A stretch of 64,000 bases of DNA from Lutimaribacter saemankumensis. GTDB taxonomy: Bacteria > Pseudomonadota > Alphaproteobacteria > Rhodobacterales > Rhodobacteraceae. This document shows, piece after piece, positions 1 through 12,068 of this stretch (within the stretch, counting starts at the first letter, position 1; each line of letters opens with the position of its first letter). The stretch spans positions 310,001 through 374,000 of the forward strand of contig NZ_FNEB01000001.1 in the NCBI RefSeq assembly GCF_900100005.1, given 5' to 3'. The position numbers and the translations under genes are program-made. The notes under the pieces were generated by a model, which did not search any database, was not told the DNA's origin, and worked only from the letters and a program-made list of their open reading frames with translations.

Positions 1-64
1 AGCAGGCGCAGCCCGAATCAACGCGCTGCAGGACATGCTGAAGGATATGGCCCATGAGAAATAA
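1..64 (+). CDS. C-terminal tail of an upstream gene, possibly ModE-type regulator (partial)
   Basis: The frame starting at base 2 is open from the window edge to a TAA at 62-64 and encodes about 20 residues ending in KDMAHEK. It overlaps the modA start by 11 bp, as expected for the preceding gene of one operon. The residue pattern (alanine-rich, then an amphipathic stretch) resembles the end of short ModE-like molybdate regulators that often precede modABC in Rhodobacteraceae. The fragment is too short to prove this, and frame 1 is also open to a TGA at 55-57, so identity is inferred from position only. Confidence 0.35.
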   Translation, partial: AGAARINALQDMLKDMAHEK

Positions 65-821
65 CGTATTGGCCATTCTCGCGCTGATCGTGACCACAGC
101 GATGCCAGCACACGCCGATGACCGTCCGGTGACCGTGTTCGCCGCGGCCAGCTTGACGACCGCGCTGACCGAGATTGCGGAACGCTTCGAATCCGAAACC
201 GGCATCGACGTAGTCCTGTCCTTTGCGGGATCATCGGCGCTGGCCCGTCAGATCGAAGCCGGCGCGCCTGCCGATATCTTCATTTCTGCCAATCCGGGGT
301 GGATGGACCGGATCGAACAGGCGGGTCTTGTTGAACCGGGCAGCCGCCACGACCTGTTGGGCAACGAACTTGTGCTGATCGCCCATGGCGGCAATGCCGC
401 GCCCGTTACGCTGGACGCCCAGACCGATCTTGCTGCGGAACTGGGGCAGGGGCGGCTTGCCATGGCGCTGGTCGATGCAGTCCCGGCAGGTATCTATGGC
501 AAGGCCGCGCTGGAAAGGCTGGGTCTTTGGGGCCAGGTGGCCGGGCAGGTGGCCCAGACCGACAATGTGCGCGCGGCCCTTGCGCTCGTTGCCGCGGGGG
601 CGGCGCCCTTGGGCGTGGTCTATGCCTCGGACGCCCTGGCCGAACCGCGCGTCAGCGTGGTGGCGCGTTTCCCGGCCGAAACGCACCCGCCGATCCTCTA
701 TCCGCTTGCCGATCTCGCGAACCGGGATACGGCAGAAGAAAGCGCCTTTGTGGATTACCTCTCCGGCCCGGACGCCCGCGCTGTCTTCGAGGCGCAAGGC
801 TTTTCGGTGCTGAGGCCATAG
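54..821 (+). CDS. modA: Molybdate ABC transporter, periplasmic binding protein ModA
   Basis: Encodes 255 residues with a signal peptide of about 21 residues ending in PAHA before DDRPVTVFAAAS, the usual first strand of ModA. The Ser/Thr-rich start of the mature protein (AAASLTTAL) and GSSALARQIEAGAPADIFISAN are the typical oxyanion-binding loops of the family. ModA binds molybdate or tungstate in the periplasm and hands it to ModB. The gene is followed 4 bp later by modB and then modC, forming one operon. Family and length agree well; the exact oxyanion preference cannot be read from sequence. Confidence 0.93.
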   Translation: MRNNVLAILALIVTTAMPAHADDRPVTVFAAASLTTALTEIAERFESETGIDVVLSFAGSSALARQIEAGAPADIFISANPGWMDRIEQAGLVEPGSRHDLLGNELVLIAHGGNAAPVTLDAQTDLAAELGQGRLAMALVDAVPAGIYGKAALERLGLWGQVAGQVAQTDNVRAALALVAAGAAPLGVVYASDALAEPRVSVVARFPAETHPPILYPLADLANRDTAEESAFVDYLSGPDARAVFEAQGFSVLRP

Positions 822-825
822 ACAA

Positions 826-1527
826 ATGACCGACTGGTTAGGCCCCGAGGAATGGCGTGCCGTCGCCCTGTCGCTGAAGGTGGCGTTCTGGGCGATGACG
901 GCAAGCCTGCCCGTTGGCCTGTTCACGGCCTATGCGCTCGCCCGGTGGCAGTTTCCAGGCAAGCAAGTCCTCAATGGCCTTGTGCATCTACCGCTGGTCC
1001 TGCCGCCTGTGGTGACGGGCTATGTTCTGTTGCTTGGGCTCAATCCCAATGCACCGCTTGGCCGCGCGTTGGCCGAGATCGGCATCGTCCTTGCCTTCAA
1101 CTGGACAGGTGCGGCTCTGGCCGCGGCGGTCATGGCCTTTCCCCTAATGGTGCGGGCCATGCGCCTCGCGATCGAGGCCGTCGATCCTAAGCTTGAACAA
1201 GCCGCCGCCACACTGGGCGCCGGTCCATTATGGGTTTTCGCCACGGTGACCTTGCCGATGGTGCTGCCCGGCATCGTCGCGGGCGCCATCCTGGCCTTCG
1301 CCAAGGCCATGGGCGAGTTCGGCGCAACGATCACCTTCGTGTCCAACATCCCCGGCCAGACCCGCACGATCCCATCCGCGATCTATGCCTTTCTCCAAGT
1401 GCCGGGGGGCGAATCCGCCGCGATGAAGCTGGTGATCGTTTCGGTCGTGGTGGCGATGGGCGCGTTGCTGCTATCGGAATGGATCGGCCGCCGGATCGCG
1501 GCACGGATCGGGGGCGGGCATGCTTGA
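826..1527 (+). CDS. modB: Molybdate ABC transporter permease ModB
   Basis: Encodes 233 residues with five to six hydrophobic segments. The cytoplasmic EAA loop is clear around residues 125-160 (QAAATLGAGPLWVFATVTLP, then GAILAFAKAMGEFGATITF), which is where the ATPase docks. The protein forms the inner-membrane channel for molybdate delivered by ModA. It starts 4 bp after modA and its last 8 bp overlap the modC start, so the three are very likely translated together. Confidence 0.93.
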   Translation: MTDWLGPEEWRAVALSLKVAFWAMTASLPVGLFTAYALARWQFPGKQVLNGLVHLPLVLPPVVTGYVLLLGLNPNAPLGRALAEIGIVLAFNWTGAALAAAVMAFPLMVRAMRLAIEAVDPKLEQAAATLGAGPLWVFATVTLPMVLPGIVAGAILAFAKAMGEFGATITFVSNIPGQTRTIPSAIYAFLQVPGGESAAMKLVIVSVVVAMGALLLSEWIGRRIAARIGGGHA

Positions 1528-2599
1528 AGTCGCGCTTCGCCACCGGTTCGACGCACTGGATCTGGATGTTACCTTTCAGGCGCCCCAAGGGCTGACCGTT
1601 CTGTTCGGGCGCTCGGGATCGGGAAAGACGACGATCGTCAACGCCGTCGCCGGGCTGCTGCGGCCGGATGCCGGCCGTATCGTGGTGGATGGCCGCGTGC
1701 TGCTGGATCGCGCGCAGGGCGTGGACCTGCCGCCGCACCGGCGGGAACTCGGCTACATCTTTCAGGAAGGGCGGCTGTTCCCGCACCTGACCGTCCGGCG
1801 GAACCTGAAATTCGGAGCCTGGTTCGCGGGGCGCCGTGCGCGGCAGGCCGAGTTCGACCGCGTTGTTGACATGCTGGGCATCGGCCAGTTGCTGAACCGG
1901 CGGCCGGGTGCATTGTCGGGCGGGGAAAAGCAACGCGTGGCCATCGGGCGCGCGCTGCTGTCTGCCCCGCGCCTGATCCTCGCCGATGAACCGCTGGCCG
2001 CGCTCGATGCGCCCCGCAAGGCCGAGATCATGCCCTATTTCGAGCGCCTGCGCGACGAGGCGGGCGTACCGATCCTCTATGTCAGCCATTCCGCCTCCGA
2101 GGTTGCGCGCCTTGCGACGACCGTGATCGCGCTCGATCAGGGCAGGGTGATCCGGCAGGGGCCTGCCGCCGAGGTTCTGGGCGACCCAACCGTCCTTCCG
2201 ACCGGGGCGCGGGATGCGGGGGCGGTTCTGACGGCGCGCATCGCGGCGCAGCATTCGGACGGCCTGACCGAGCTTGACGCAGGCGGCAACGCGCTGTTCC
2301 TGCCAAGGATCGGCGGGCAGATCGGCGACAGCGTGCGCGTGCGCATCGCCGCGCATGACGTGATCCTGTCGCGTGCGCGGCCCGATGGTTTGTCATCGCT
2401 CAACATCCTGCCCGGTCGCATCGCCGAACTGCGGGCAGGCGACGGTCCGGGCGCGATGGTTGCCCTCGATACCAGCGCGGGGCGCGTTCTGGCGCGCATC
2501 ACGCGGCGTTCGGCCGATGCGTTGGGGTTGGAGCCGGGCCAGACATGTCATGCCGTGGTCAAATCCGTGGCCGTCGCCCCCGGCGATATCGGGGCCTGA
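1520..2599 (+). CDS. modC: Molybdate ABC transporter ATP-binding protein ModC
   Basis: Encodes 359 residues. The ATPase half carries Walker A GRSGSGKTT (about residues 30-38), the signature LSGGEKQRVAIGRAL, Walker B LILADEPLAALD and the switch His in YVSHSASE. The C-terminal third has a TOBE/Mop-like domain, which in ModC binds oxyanion and inhibits transport. It overlaps modB by 8 bp and ends the operon; copA follows after a gap with its own promoter. Length matches the family. Confidence 0.93.
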   Translation: MLEVALRHRFDALDLDVTFQAPQGLTVLFGRSGSGKTTIVNAVAGLLRPDAGRIVVDGRVLLDRAQGVDLPPHRRELGYIFQEGRLFPHLTVRRNLKFGAWFAGRRARQAEFDRVVDMLGIGQLLNRRPGALSGGEKQRVAIGRALLSAPRLILADEPLAALDAPRKAEIMPYFERLRDEAGVPILYVSHSASEVARLATTVIALDQGRVIRQGPAAEVLGDPTVLPTGARDAGAVLTARIAAQHSDGLTELDAGGNALFLPRIGGQIGDSVRVRIAAHDVILSRARPDGLSSLNILPGRIAELRAGDGPGAMVALDTSAGRVLARITRRSADALGLEPGQTCHAVVKSVAVAPGDIGA

Positions 2600-2621
2600 C
2601 GGAATAAATTCCAACCCGCCC

Positions 2622-2652
2622 TTGACCTTCCCGTGACTGGAAGCCCTATCTT
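2622..2652 (+). promoter_or_regulatory. CueR/MerR-type copper-responsive promoter of copA
   Basis: A -35 box TTGACC (2622-2627) and a -10 box TATCTT (2647-2652) are separated by exactly 19 bp. This is the over-long spacer that MerR-family activators correct by twisting DNA. The spacer holds an inverted repeat, CTTCC (2627-2631) and GGAAG (2639-2643), like the CueR operators of other proteobacteria. A cueR gene lies just downstream of copA. Together these strongly suggest Cu(I)-dependent activation. Confidence 0.85.
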
Positions 2653-2680
2653 CCGGCCAACAGAGAAGGAATCCGTGAAA

Positions 2681-5200
2681 ATGTCGTTCAAAACGAACCT
2701 GGAAATCGAAAAGATGACCTGCGGCGGCTGTGCCGCGCGCGTCGACCGTGCGTTGTCGGCCACCGAAGGTGTGCAAGATGTCAGCGTGAACCTTGCGGGC
2801 GAAACCGCGCAGTTTACGCTCGACGACAAGGCCATGCTGAAAAACGCGGTCGATGCATTGGACACCGCCGGGTATCCCGCGCGCCGTGGCGAAATGACGT
2901 TGCAAATCGCGGGCATGAACTGCGGCTCTTGTGTCGGACGGGTCGAACAGGCGCTGGCCGCCGTGCCGGGTGTGCTGGAGGTATCGGTCAACCTGGCCTC
3001 GGAAACGGCGCATCTGCGCTATCTCAAGGGCGTGACGGACCGCGCGGAACTGTTCACCGCCGCCGAAGCCGCGGGTTATCCCGCATCGCTGCCCGACCAG
3101 GAAGCAGGCGACTCCCCCAGCCAGTCCGAGCGCAAGGCGGAAGAGGCGCGAAAACTGGCCCGCGACACCGTGATTGCGGGCGCTCTGACGCTGCCCGTGT
3201 TCGTTCTGGCCATGGGCGCACACATGATCCCGGCGTTCCACCACTGGATCGAGGCGACAATCGGCACCCAGACAAGCTGGCTGATCCAGTTCGTCCTGAC
3301 CACGCTGGTTCTGGTCTGGCCGGGCCGCCGGTTTTATCGGATCGGGGTGCCCGCATTGCTGAAACGCGCCCCCGACATGAACAGCCTTGTATCGGTGGGG
3401 ACAGCCGCGGCGTATCTTTATTCGCTGGTCGCCACCTTCGCGCCCGCGCTGCTGCCTGCGGACAACCGGGCCGTCTATTACGAGGCCGCCGCCGTGATCG
3501 TCACGCTGATCCTGCTGGGCCGCTGGCTCGAAGCGCGGGCCAAGGGGCGGACAGGCGCAGCGATCCAGTCCTTGCTGGACATGCAGGAACGGACCGCGCG
3601 TGTCGAACGTGACGGCGCCGTGACCGAGATCCCGGCCGAGGCGCTGCAAACCGGCGATATCGTCGTCGTGCGACCTGGCGAACGCCTGCCGACCGATGGC
3701 GCGGTCATCGACGGCAAGACCCGCATCGACGAAAGCATGCTGACGGGTGAACCGGTGCCGGTCGAAAAAACCACCGGCGACACCGTGACCGGCGGCACCG
3801 TCAACGGCGCCGGCAGCCTGCGGTTCCGCGCAACGGCCGTTGGCCGCGACACCACGCTGTCGCAGATCATCCGCATGGTCGAGGACGCTCAGGGTGCCAA
3901 GCTGCCGATCCAGGGGCTTGTCGACCGTATCACGCTGTGGTTCGTGCCCGCCGTGATGGCGGCAGCCGCGTTGACCGTGCTGGTCTGGCTGGTCTTCGGT
4001 CCCGATCCGGCGCTGACGCTGGCACTGGTGGCCGGCGTTTCGGTCCTGATCATTGCCTGCCCCTGTGCGATGGGTCTGGCGACGCCCACGTCGATCATGG
4101 TCGGCATGGGCCGCGCGGCGCAGATGGGTGTGCTGTTCCGCAAGGGCGACGCGCTGCAGCAGCTTGGTTCGGTGGATATCGTCGCGCTCGACAAGACGGG
4201 GACGGTCACGCAGGGCCGCCCCGAATTGACCGAGCTGGAGCTTGCACCAGGCTTTGCGCGTGCCGATGTGTTGGCCCGTCTTGCCGCGGTCGAGGCGCGC
4301 TCGGAACATCCGATCGCCCAGGCCATCGTCCGGGCCGCCGAAAACGAAGGGCTGTCCGACAAGGCGGAACTGACCGATTTCACGTCGATCACCGGCTTTG
4401 GCGTCAGCGCGGTTGTGGATGGCGCCAATGTGCTGGTCGGCGCCGACCGCCTGATGGAGCGCGAAGGTATCGACCTCGGCGATCACGCCGAAACCGCCGC
4501 ATCGCTGGCACGTGACGGACGCACCGCTCTGTTCGCGGCCATCGACGGACAACTGGCCGCCGTGATCGGTGTGGCCGACCCGGTGAAGCCGGCCAGCCGC
4601 GCGGCCATCGCGGCGCTGCACGCACAGGGGCTGAAGGTTGCGATGATCACCGGCGACCGCGAGGAAACCGCCCAGGCAATCGCCCGCGAAACGGGGATCG
4701 ACCATGTCGTCGCCGGCGTGCTGCCGGACGGCAAGCTTGCGGCCATCGACACGCTGCGCGGGCAGGGCGGCAAACTGGCCTTTGTGGGCGACGGCATCAA
4801 CGACGCCCCGGCGCTGGCGCAGGCCGATGTCGGCATCGCCATCGGTACCGGCACGGACGTGGCCATCGAGGCCGCGGACGTGGTGCTGATGTCGGGCGAC
4901 CTGCGCGGCGTGGTCAACGCCCTTACCGTGTCGCGCCGCACGATGTCGAATATCCGGCAGAACCTGTTCTGGGCCTTTGGCTATAACGTCGCGCTGATCC
5001 CCGTGGCGGCCGGGGTGCTGTACCCGCTGACCGGGCTGATGCTGTCGCCGATGCTGGCGGCCGGTGCGATGGCGCTGTCTTCGGTGTTCGTGCTGTCGAA
5101 CGCCCTGCGCCTGCGCAACATCCGCCCGGCAATGGATGAACGTGCGCCCGCGCGCGATAGGGCGTCGGGCCTGCACACCGTGCCCAGCCCTGCCGAATAA
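2681..5200 (+). CDS. copA: Copper-translocating P1B-type ATPase CopA
   Basis: Exports Cu(I) from the cytoplasm across the inner membrane. About 839 residues: two N-terminal heavy-metal domains with CGGC (C14-C17) and CGSC (C81-C84), then paired membrane helices, the actuator TGE in [11 protein letters not shown], the transport motif CPC (460-462), phosphorylation site DKTG (D504), SEHPIAQA and the [10 protein letters not shown] hinge. An open frame reaches back to a GTG at 2633, but that lies inside the promoter, so it cannot be the start. A ribosome site (AAGGA, 2666-2670) allows GTG 2675 or ATG 2681; I take the ATG. The gene is followed 10 bp later by cueR. Confidence 0.95.
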   Translation: MSFKTNLEIEKMTCGGCAARVDRALSATEGVQDVSVNLAGETAQFTLDDKAMLKNAVDALDTAGYPARRGEMTLQIAGMNCGSCVGRVEQALAAVPGVLEVSVNLASETAHLRYLKGVTDRAELFTAAEAAGYPASLPDQEAGDSPSQSERKAEEARKLARDTVIAGALTLPVFVLAMGAHMIPAFHHWIEATIGTQTSWLIQFVLTTLVLVWPGRRFYRIGVPALLKRAPDMNSLVSVGTAAAYLYSLVATFAPALLPADNRAVYYEAAAVIVTLILLGRWLEARAKGRTGAAIQSLLDMQERTARVERDGAVTEIPAEALQTGDIVVVRPGERLPTDGAVIDGKTRIDESMLTGEPVPVEKTTGDTVTGGTVNGAGSLRFRATAVGRDTTLSQIIRMVEDAQGAKLPIQGLVDRITLWFVPAVMAAAALTVLVWLVFGPDPALTLALVAGVSVLIIACPCAMGLATPTSIMVGMGRAAQMGVLFRKGDALQQLGSVDIVALDKTGTVTQGRPELTELELAPGFARADVLARLAAVEARSEHPIAQAIVRAAENEGLSDKAELTDFTSITGFGVSAVVDGANVLVGADRLMEREGIDLGDHAETAASLARDGRTALFAAIDGQLAAVIGVADPVKPASRAAIAALHAQGLKVAMITGDREETAQAIARETGIDHVVAGVLPDGKLAAIDTLRGQGGKLAFVGDGINDAPALAQADVGIAIGTGTDVAIEAADVVLMSGDLRGVVNALTVSRRTMSNIRQNLFWAFGYNVALIPVAAGVLYPLTGLMLSPMLAAGAMALSSVFVLSNALRLRNIRPAMDERAPARDRASGLHTVPSPAE

Positions 5201-5210
5201 GGAGCACAAG

Positions 5211-5606
5211 ATGAACATCGGAGAAGTCGCCCGCCGCTCGGGCCTGCCCGCCAAGACGATCCGCTACTACGAAGAGATCGACCTGATCCGCCCGCAGCGC
5301 AGCGAAAACGGCTATCGCAGCTTTGCGGAAAACGACCTGCACAAGCTGGCCTTCCTTGGCCGGGCCCGCGCTCTGGGGTTCACGATCGAGGAATGCCGCA
5401 CGCTTCTGGCGCTCTACGAGGATGAAACCCGCGAAAGCGCCGAGGTCAAGCGCGTGGCCGAAGAACATCTGCGCCATATCGACGAAAAGATCGCCGAACT
5501 GCAGGACATGCGCGCAACGCTGTCCCATCTGGTCCGGGCATGTGCGGGTGATGACCGGCCCGATTGCCCCATTCTGCAAGGGCTGGCAAACGAAACCGTC
5601 GAATAG
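5211..5606 (+). CDS. cueR: MerR-family copper regulator CueR
   Basis: A 131-residue protein with an N-terminal winged helix (MNIGEVARRSGLPAKTIRYY), a long dimerisation helix, and a metal loop C111-AGDDRPD-C119-P. The Cys-X7-Cys spacing matches the Cu(I) site of CueR, and Ser76 sits where CueR-type monovalent-metal sensors carry serine. It would activate copA from the 19-bp-spacer promoter at 2622-2652. It is cotranscribed behind copA (GGAG ribosome site at 5201-5204) and ends at a strong hairpin terminator. Confidence 0.93.
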   Translation: MNIGEVARRSGLPAKTIRYYEEIDLIRPQRSENGYRSFAENDLHKLAFLGRARALGFTIEECRTLLALYEDETRESAEVKRVAEEHLRHIDEKIAELQDMRATLSHLVRACAGDDRPDCPILQGLANETVE

Positions 5607-5608
5607 AA

Positions 5609-5640
5609 AAGCCCCCCGGATCGCACCGGGGGGCTTCTTT
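5609..5640. terminator. Bidirectional intrinsic terminator between cueR and katG
   Basis: An 11-bp perfect GC-rich stem (5609-5619 with 5626-5636) and a 6-nt loop are flanked by A-rich sequence on the left and TCTTTT on the right, so it can serve convergent cueR and katG. Confidence 0.85.
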
Positions 5641-5657
5641 TCAGTCTTTGGTCAGGC

Positions 5658-7985
<2,328 letters not shown>

Positions 7986-8002
7986 TGCGATAATGAGGGG
8001 TT

Positions 8003-8923
8003 ATGATTGGACTCACCATGAAACACCTCCGGTATTTCGCCGCTCTGGCGCGTCACGGCCATTTCGGACGCGCGGCGCAGGCGTGTTCGATCTCGCAGCC
8101 GGCCTTGTCCGTCCAGATGAAAGAGCTTGAGGCGCTGTTGGGCGCACCGCTGATCGAGCGCAACGCCCGCCAGATCAGATTGACCCGTCTGGGCGAGGCG
8201 CTGGCGGAACGCGCCGAGGATATACTGCGTGCCGTGGACGAGATCGAGGATCTTGCCCGCAGTTCCCACGATCTGATGGCGGGCCGTTTGCGCATCGGCG
8301 TGATCCCGACGATTGCGCCCTACCTGTTGCCGGCCCTGATCAAGCATCTGACGCACGCCTTTCCCGGTCTCGACATCCGCCCGCGCGAGGCTGTGACGCA
8401 AACCCTGATCGACGACCTGCTGGACGTGCGGCTGGATTTCGCAATCGTCGCATTGCCGGTGTCCGAACCGGGTCTGCATGAAGAACCCTTGTTCGACGAA
8501 GAATTCATGCTGGTCCGGCCGCAAACGGATGCGGCCAAGCCTGTGCCGCGCGCCGAAACCCTGCGCGAGATGCGCCTGCTGTTGCTGGAAGAGGGGCATT
8601 GCTTTCGTGATCAGGCGCTATCGTATTGCAATATCGGGCAATCCACGCCGCGCGACCTGATGGAGGGCAGCACCCTTGCCACCCTTGTGCAGATGGTCGG
8701 TGTCGGCATCGGCGTCACGTTGATCCCGGAAATGGCGGTCGGCACGGAAACCGCGTCGGCGGCCGTATCCGTCGCGCGCCTGCCGGAACCGCGCCCGGAA
8801 CGGCGCATCGGCATGGTCTGGCGCACTGGCTCACCGCTTGCGCCGTACCTGTCCGAGATCGCCCTGGCGCTTCGAAAGATGCACGACACCGGTGACATCG
8901 GCGGCGTGCGGGTGTCAGCCTGA
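8003..8923 (+). CDS. oxyR: Hydrogen-peroxide-sensing LysR-type regulator OxyR
   Basis: A 306-residue LysR-family protein: N-terminal winged helix (residues 1-65) and a C-terminal sensor domain. The redox pair is conserved, C200 in EEGHC and C209 in ALSYC, with the same nine-residue spacing as the peroxide-sensing cysteines of Escherichia coli OxyR. It is divergent from katG, its expected target. The start is uncertain: ATG 8003 lies only 2 nt after AGGGG, and an in-frame ATG at 8018 is also possible. Its last 9 bp overlap the convergent gene at 8915. Confidence 0.93.
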   Translation: MIGLTMKHLRYFAALARHGHFGRAAQACSISQPALSVQMKELEALLGAPLIERNARQIRLTRLGEALAERAEDILRAVDEIEDLARSSHDLMAGRLRIGVIPTIAPYLLPALIKHLTHAFPGLDIRPREAVTQTLIDDLLDVRLDFAIVALPVSEPGLHEEPLFDEEFMLVRPQTDAAKPVPRAETLREMRLLLLEEGHCFRDQALSYCNIGQSTPRDLMEGSTLATLVQMVGVGIGVTLIPEMAVGTETASAAVSVARLPEPRPERRIGMVWRTGSPLAPYLSEIALALRKMHDTGDIGGVRVSA

Positions 8924-9571
8924 CGGGCCTTGCATCACGATCACCGGACAACGCGCCGCGTCGACAATCGCGCGCAGGCGGGACGGCTCGGGCAGGGGGG
9001 CCGTGGCGCAATCCAGAATGACGGCGGCCATCGGCAGACGCGTCAGACGGGCGGGCAGGCGGTCGTCATTCGATAGGACCGTCAGGTCCGCACCCGCAGA
9101 CCGCGCGATTTCCCGCGCAAACCGCGCGGTTTCACCTTCTGGCACAGGCTCGCCCGAAACCAGCACGACCCGGCCCGGCAACCGATGGGTCAACCGGCAG
9201 CCCAGGATGAACACGTCCCAGCCGCGTGTGAAATCCGCGATATGATCAAGATCCCGCTGTTCCACATCGACGCGCCACTGGCGTGCGCCCGCAACCGCCG
9301 CAAGCCGCGTCCGAAACCGGTTTGCATCGGACGCAAGCCACACACTGGCCGATGACGCCGGTGGCAAGGGCGCCAGCACACCGGCAGGCGTGACCACCCG
9401 CTGCCGCGCAAGTCGCGGTGTCGTGGCAAGTTCGGCCGCCTGCAGCAAAAGGCCGCCGAGTTCCGCGATATCGCGCGCGGACAGCCTGTCGATCAGGCGA
9501 AACGCAGGCTCGGCATCGAGCAGGCTTTCAGCCCCGATCAGAACCCGTAATCCGCCGGACCGCCCGGTCAT
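8915..9571 (-). CDS. Conserved hypothetical protein, weakly UspA-like
   Basis: A 218-residue soluble protein with no signal peptide. The C-terminal half alternates beta strands and helices (ADLTVLSND, AAVILDCAT, CPVIVMQG); the last strand resembles the end of universal-stress-protein or other nucleotide-binding Rossmann-like folds. I do not recognise a catalytic motif. Its start overlaps the stop of the Lon-like protease gene by 4 bp (ATGA), so the two are translationally coupled and it may be a partner or adaptor. The 3' end overlaps convergent oxyR by 9 bp. Confidence 0.7.
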   Translation of the reverse strand: MTGRSGGLRVLIGAESLLDAEPAFRLIDRLSARDIAELGGLLLQAAELATTPRLARQRVVTPAGVLAPLPPASSASVWLASDANRFRTRLAAVAGARQWRVDVEQRDLDHIADFTRGWDVFILGCRLTHRLPGRVVLVSGEPVPEGETARFAREIARSAGADLTVLSNDDRLPARLTRLPMAAVILDCATAPLPEPSRLRAIVDAARCPVIVMQGPSG

Positions 9572-11994
9572 TCCGCGTCCCCTCCATCGGTTTTCCGGCG
9601 CAGGAAATCGCGGCGCGTTTCGGCAAAGCCGCGCAGCCGGGCCTCGACGCGCGCATTGATAGACCCTTTGGGAAACTTGCCCGTTCCATCGCGGGTGCCG
9701 GCGTCTATCCCGGTGAGCAGTGAGATTCCTTCGTCTATCGTTGATACCGGAATGACCCGGAACTTGCCCTCACGCGCGGCCGCAACCACGTCGTCGTTCA
9801 GCATCAGGTGCTCGACATTCGCCTTGGGTATCAGCACCCCTTGCGTGCCGGTCAGGCCGCGTGCCCGGCAGGTTTCAAAGAAGCCTTCGATCTTTTCATT
9901 GACCCCGCCGATTGCCTGAACCTCGCCCGCCTGGTTGACCGATCCGGTCACGGCCAACCCCTGCTCCAGAGGTGCCTCGGATAGCGCCGACAACAGCGCG
10001 TAAAGCTCGGCCGAGGACGCGCTGTCGCCGTCGATCCCGCCATAGCTTTGTTCGAACACGAGGCTGGCATGGAGCGAGAACGGAACATCCAGCGCATAGC
10101 GTGACGTCAGATAGCCCGACAGGATCATCACGCCCTTGGAATGGAGCGGCCCGCCCAGTTCCACTTCGCGTTCGATATCGACCAGCTTGCCCGCGCCCAT
10201 GCGCACACGCGCCGTGATCCGCGAAGGGCGTCCGAAACTGTAATTGCCCAGCCCGATGACCGACAGCCCGTTGATCTGCCCGATCTGGGCCCCTTGGGTG
10301 TCGATCAGAACGGTTCCACGGCCAATCGCCTCTTGCATGCGGTCCTTAATGCGGCCCGCGCGCCGATCCTGCGCTTCGCAGGCATGATCGATGTCTTCGG
10401 CCTCGATACGCGCCGCGCCACGCGCCTTGGCGTAATGCGCCGCCTCTTTCACAAGGTCGCCGATCTGGCCCAGGCGCAGAGACAGCCTCGTGTTGTCCTC
10501 GGCCCGGCGGGCAGCCTCGTCGATGATGCGGGCAACACCCGCTGCGGTGATCGCCGGAAGGCCCTCGCGGCGGGAATAGGCACCGATCAGACGGGCATAA
10601 AGCGCATCGGTTTCCCGATCGCCACGCGGGACCGATTCCTCGAAATCGGCCTGTATCTTGAAAAGATCGCCGAAATCGGGATCGAGCATTACCAGAAGTG
10701 CGTGCAGCATCCGGTCACCGATCAACACGATCCGCAGATCGAGCGGGATCGGATCGGGTTCCAGTGACGTGGTGGACATCATGCTTAAGCGTTCGGCCAG
10801 AGAGGTTATGTTGATCGACCGCGTCTTCAGACATTGTTTCAGCGCGTCCCAGGCAAATGGTTCGGACAGGAGCGCGCGCGCCTCGAGCATGAGAAATCCC
10901 CCGTTCGCCCGATGCAGGGCGCCGGGTTTGATCATCGTGAAGTTGGTCACGAGCGAACCCATCTGCGACACATGTTCGATCCGCCCCACCAGCCGGTCCA
11001 GCGTCGGGGTATGCTCGGTTTCGACCGGCGCGCCCTTGCCGTCCTTTCCGCTATGGGAAACCATGACATTCACCACGTAGCGGTCGAATGCCGGGTCTTC
11101 GTGAAACTTGCGCAGCGGTCCGGGAAAACCGCCATCGCCACCCTGTGCCACGGCTTGCAGGAACAGGTCGGCATGTGCGATGATGTCCTGCTCGACTTCC
11201 AAGACGTAATCGGACACCGCCTTGATGGCGCGCAGTGTCGGGTCGAATTCCTCGATCCGCGACGACACCGTGCGCGCGGCCGTTTCGGCGTTCAGTTGTT
11301 CGATCCGTTTGGCATGCGCGCGTTCCAGTCGCGGGGCCTGACGCAGGACATCGGCCAGATCCTCTTGCAGGCGCGCGATCTTTTCCTCGATCTCGTCCTG
11401 TTCCTTTTCGGGAAGCTTGCCGAAATCCTCGGTTTTCAGAACCTCGCCATCCTTGAGCGCTGTCAGCATGAATCCCATTGGCGTCCGCAGCAGGGCCACG
11501 CCTTCGGCGCGGGCGGCATCGGCGAAATCGCTCATCGCGCCTTCCTGCTTTTCGGCGTATTCCTGATCTATCGCGCGGCGCTGCGTCTGGTATTCGTCGG
11601 ATTCGAACACCGCCGGAAGATCCCGCGCAAGATCGTTCACAAGATCCTGCATCGCCGCCCGCAGGCGCGGGGCATGGCCCGGAGGCAGCGAAAGCGCGCG
11701 GGGTTTGTGAGGGGCGTCGAAATTGTTCACGTAAACCCAGTCGACGGGCAGGGGGCGCTGGCCGGATTGCGCCTTGAGCACCTCTTCGATAGCGGCATGC
11801 CGCCCGGTTCCGCTTGGCCCCAGAACGAACAGGTTGAAATCGCGATGGGTCACTTCCGCAGAAAGGCGGATCGCCTCGAGCGCGCGATCCTGACCGATCA
11901 GGTCGCTGTGATCGGGCAATTCATCCGTGGTGCGAAACGGAAGGCTGGACGGATCGCAGCGCGGGCGCAGTTTTTCCGGCGGCAAAGCGGTCAT
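9568..11994 (-). CDS. Lon-like AAA+ ATP-dependent protease (LonB/AAA_32 family)
   Basis: A cytoplasmic ATP-dependent protease, about 808 residues. The AAA module has a P-loop-like GPSGTGRH near residues 59-66, where the usual Lys is Arg, as I recall for the AAA_32 branch. The C-terminal Lon peptidase domain carries the catalytic Ser658 in DGDSASSAE and Lys701 in GGVNEK; their 43-residue spacing equals the Ser-Lys dyad of classical Lon. Start ATG 11994 follows GAGGTG; an upstream extension of 61 codons has no ribosome site. It is coupled to the small gene downstream (8915-9571). Substrates are unknown. Confidence 0.9.
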   Translation of the reverse strand: MTALPPEKLRPRCDPSSLPFRTTDELPDHSDLIGQDRALEAIRLSAEVTHRDFNLFVLGPSGTGRHAAIEEVLKAQSGQRPLPVDWVYVNNFDAPHKPRALSLPPGHAPRLRAAMQDLVNDLARDLPAVFESDEYQTQRRAIDQEYAEKQEGAMSDFADAARAEGVALLRTPMGFMLTALKDGEVLKTEDFGKLPEKEQDEIEEKIARLQEDLADVLRQAPRLERAHAKRIEQLNAETAARTVSSRIEEFDPTLRAIKAVSDYVLEVEQDIIAHADLFLQAVAQGGDGGFPGPLRKFHEDPAFDRYVVNVMVSHSGKDGKGAPVETEHTPTLDRLVGRIEHVSQMGSLVTNFTMIKPGALHRANGGFLMLEARALLSEPFAWDALKQCLKTRSINITSLAERLSMMSTTSLEPDPIPLDLRIVLIGDRMLHALLVMLDPDFGDLFKIQADFEESVPRGDRETDALYARLIGAYSRREGLPAITAAGVARIIDEAARRAEDNTRLSLRLGQIGDLVKEAAHYAKARGAARIEAEDIDHACEAQDRRAGRIKDRMQEAIGRGTVLIDTQGAQIGQINGLSVIGLGNYSFGRPSRITARVRMGAGKLVDIEREVELGGPLHSKGVMILSGYLTSRYALDVPFSLHASLVFEQSYGGIDGDSASSAELYALLSALSEAPLEQGLAVTGSVNQAGEVQAIGGVNEKIEGFFETCRARGLTGTQGVLIPKANVEHLMLNDDVVAAAREGKFRVIPVSTIDEGISLLTGIDAGTRDGTGKFPKGSINARVEARLRGFAETRRDFLRRKTDGGDAE

Positions 11995-12068
11995 GGTCAC
12001 CTCGTGGCGGCTGAGATCTAAAACCGTACTGTTTACCGGGCAAGTTTGCGGGCAAACCGCGCCGAAAT

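Noticed and set aside
2393-5254. A 953-codon open frame antisense to modC and copA
   Set aside because: Composition is Arg/His/Gln-rich shadow of the real genes on the plus strand; no ribosome site or family motif.
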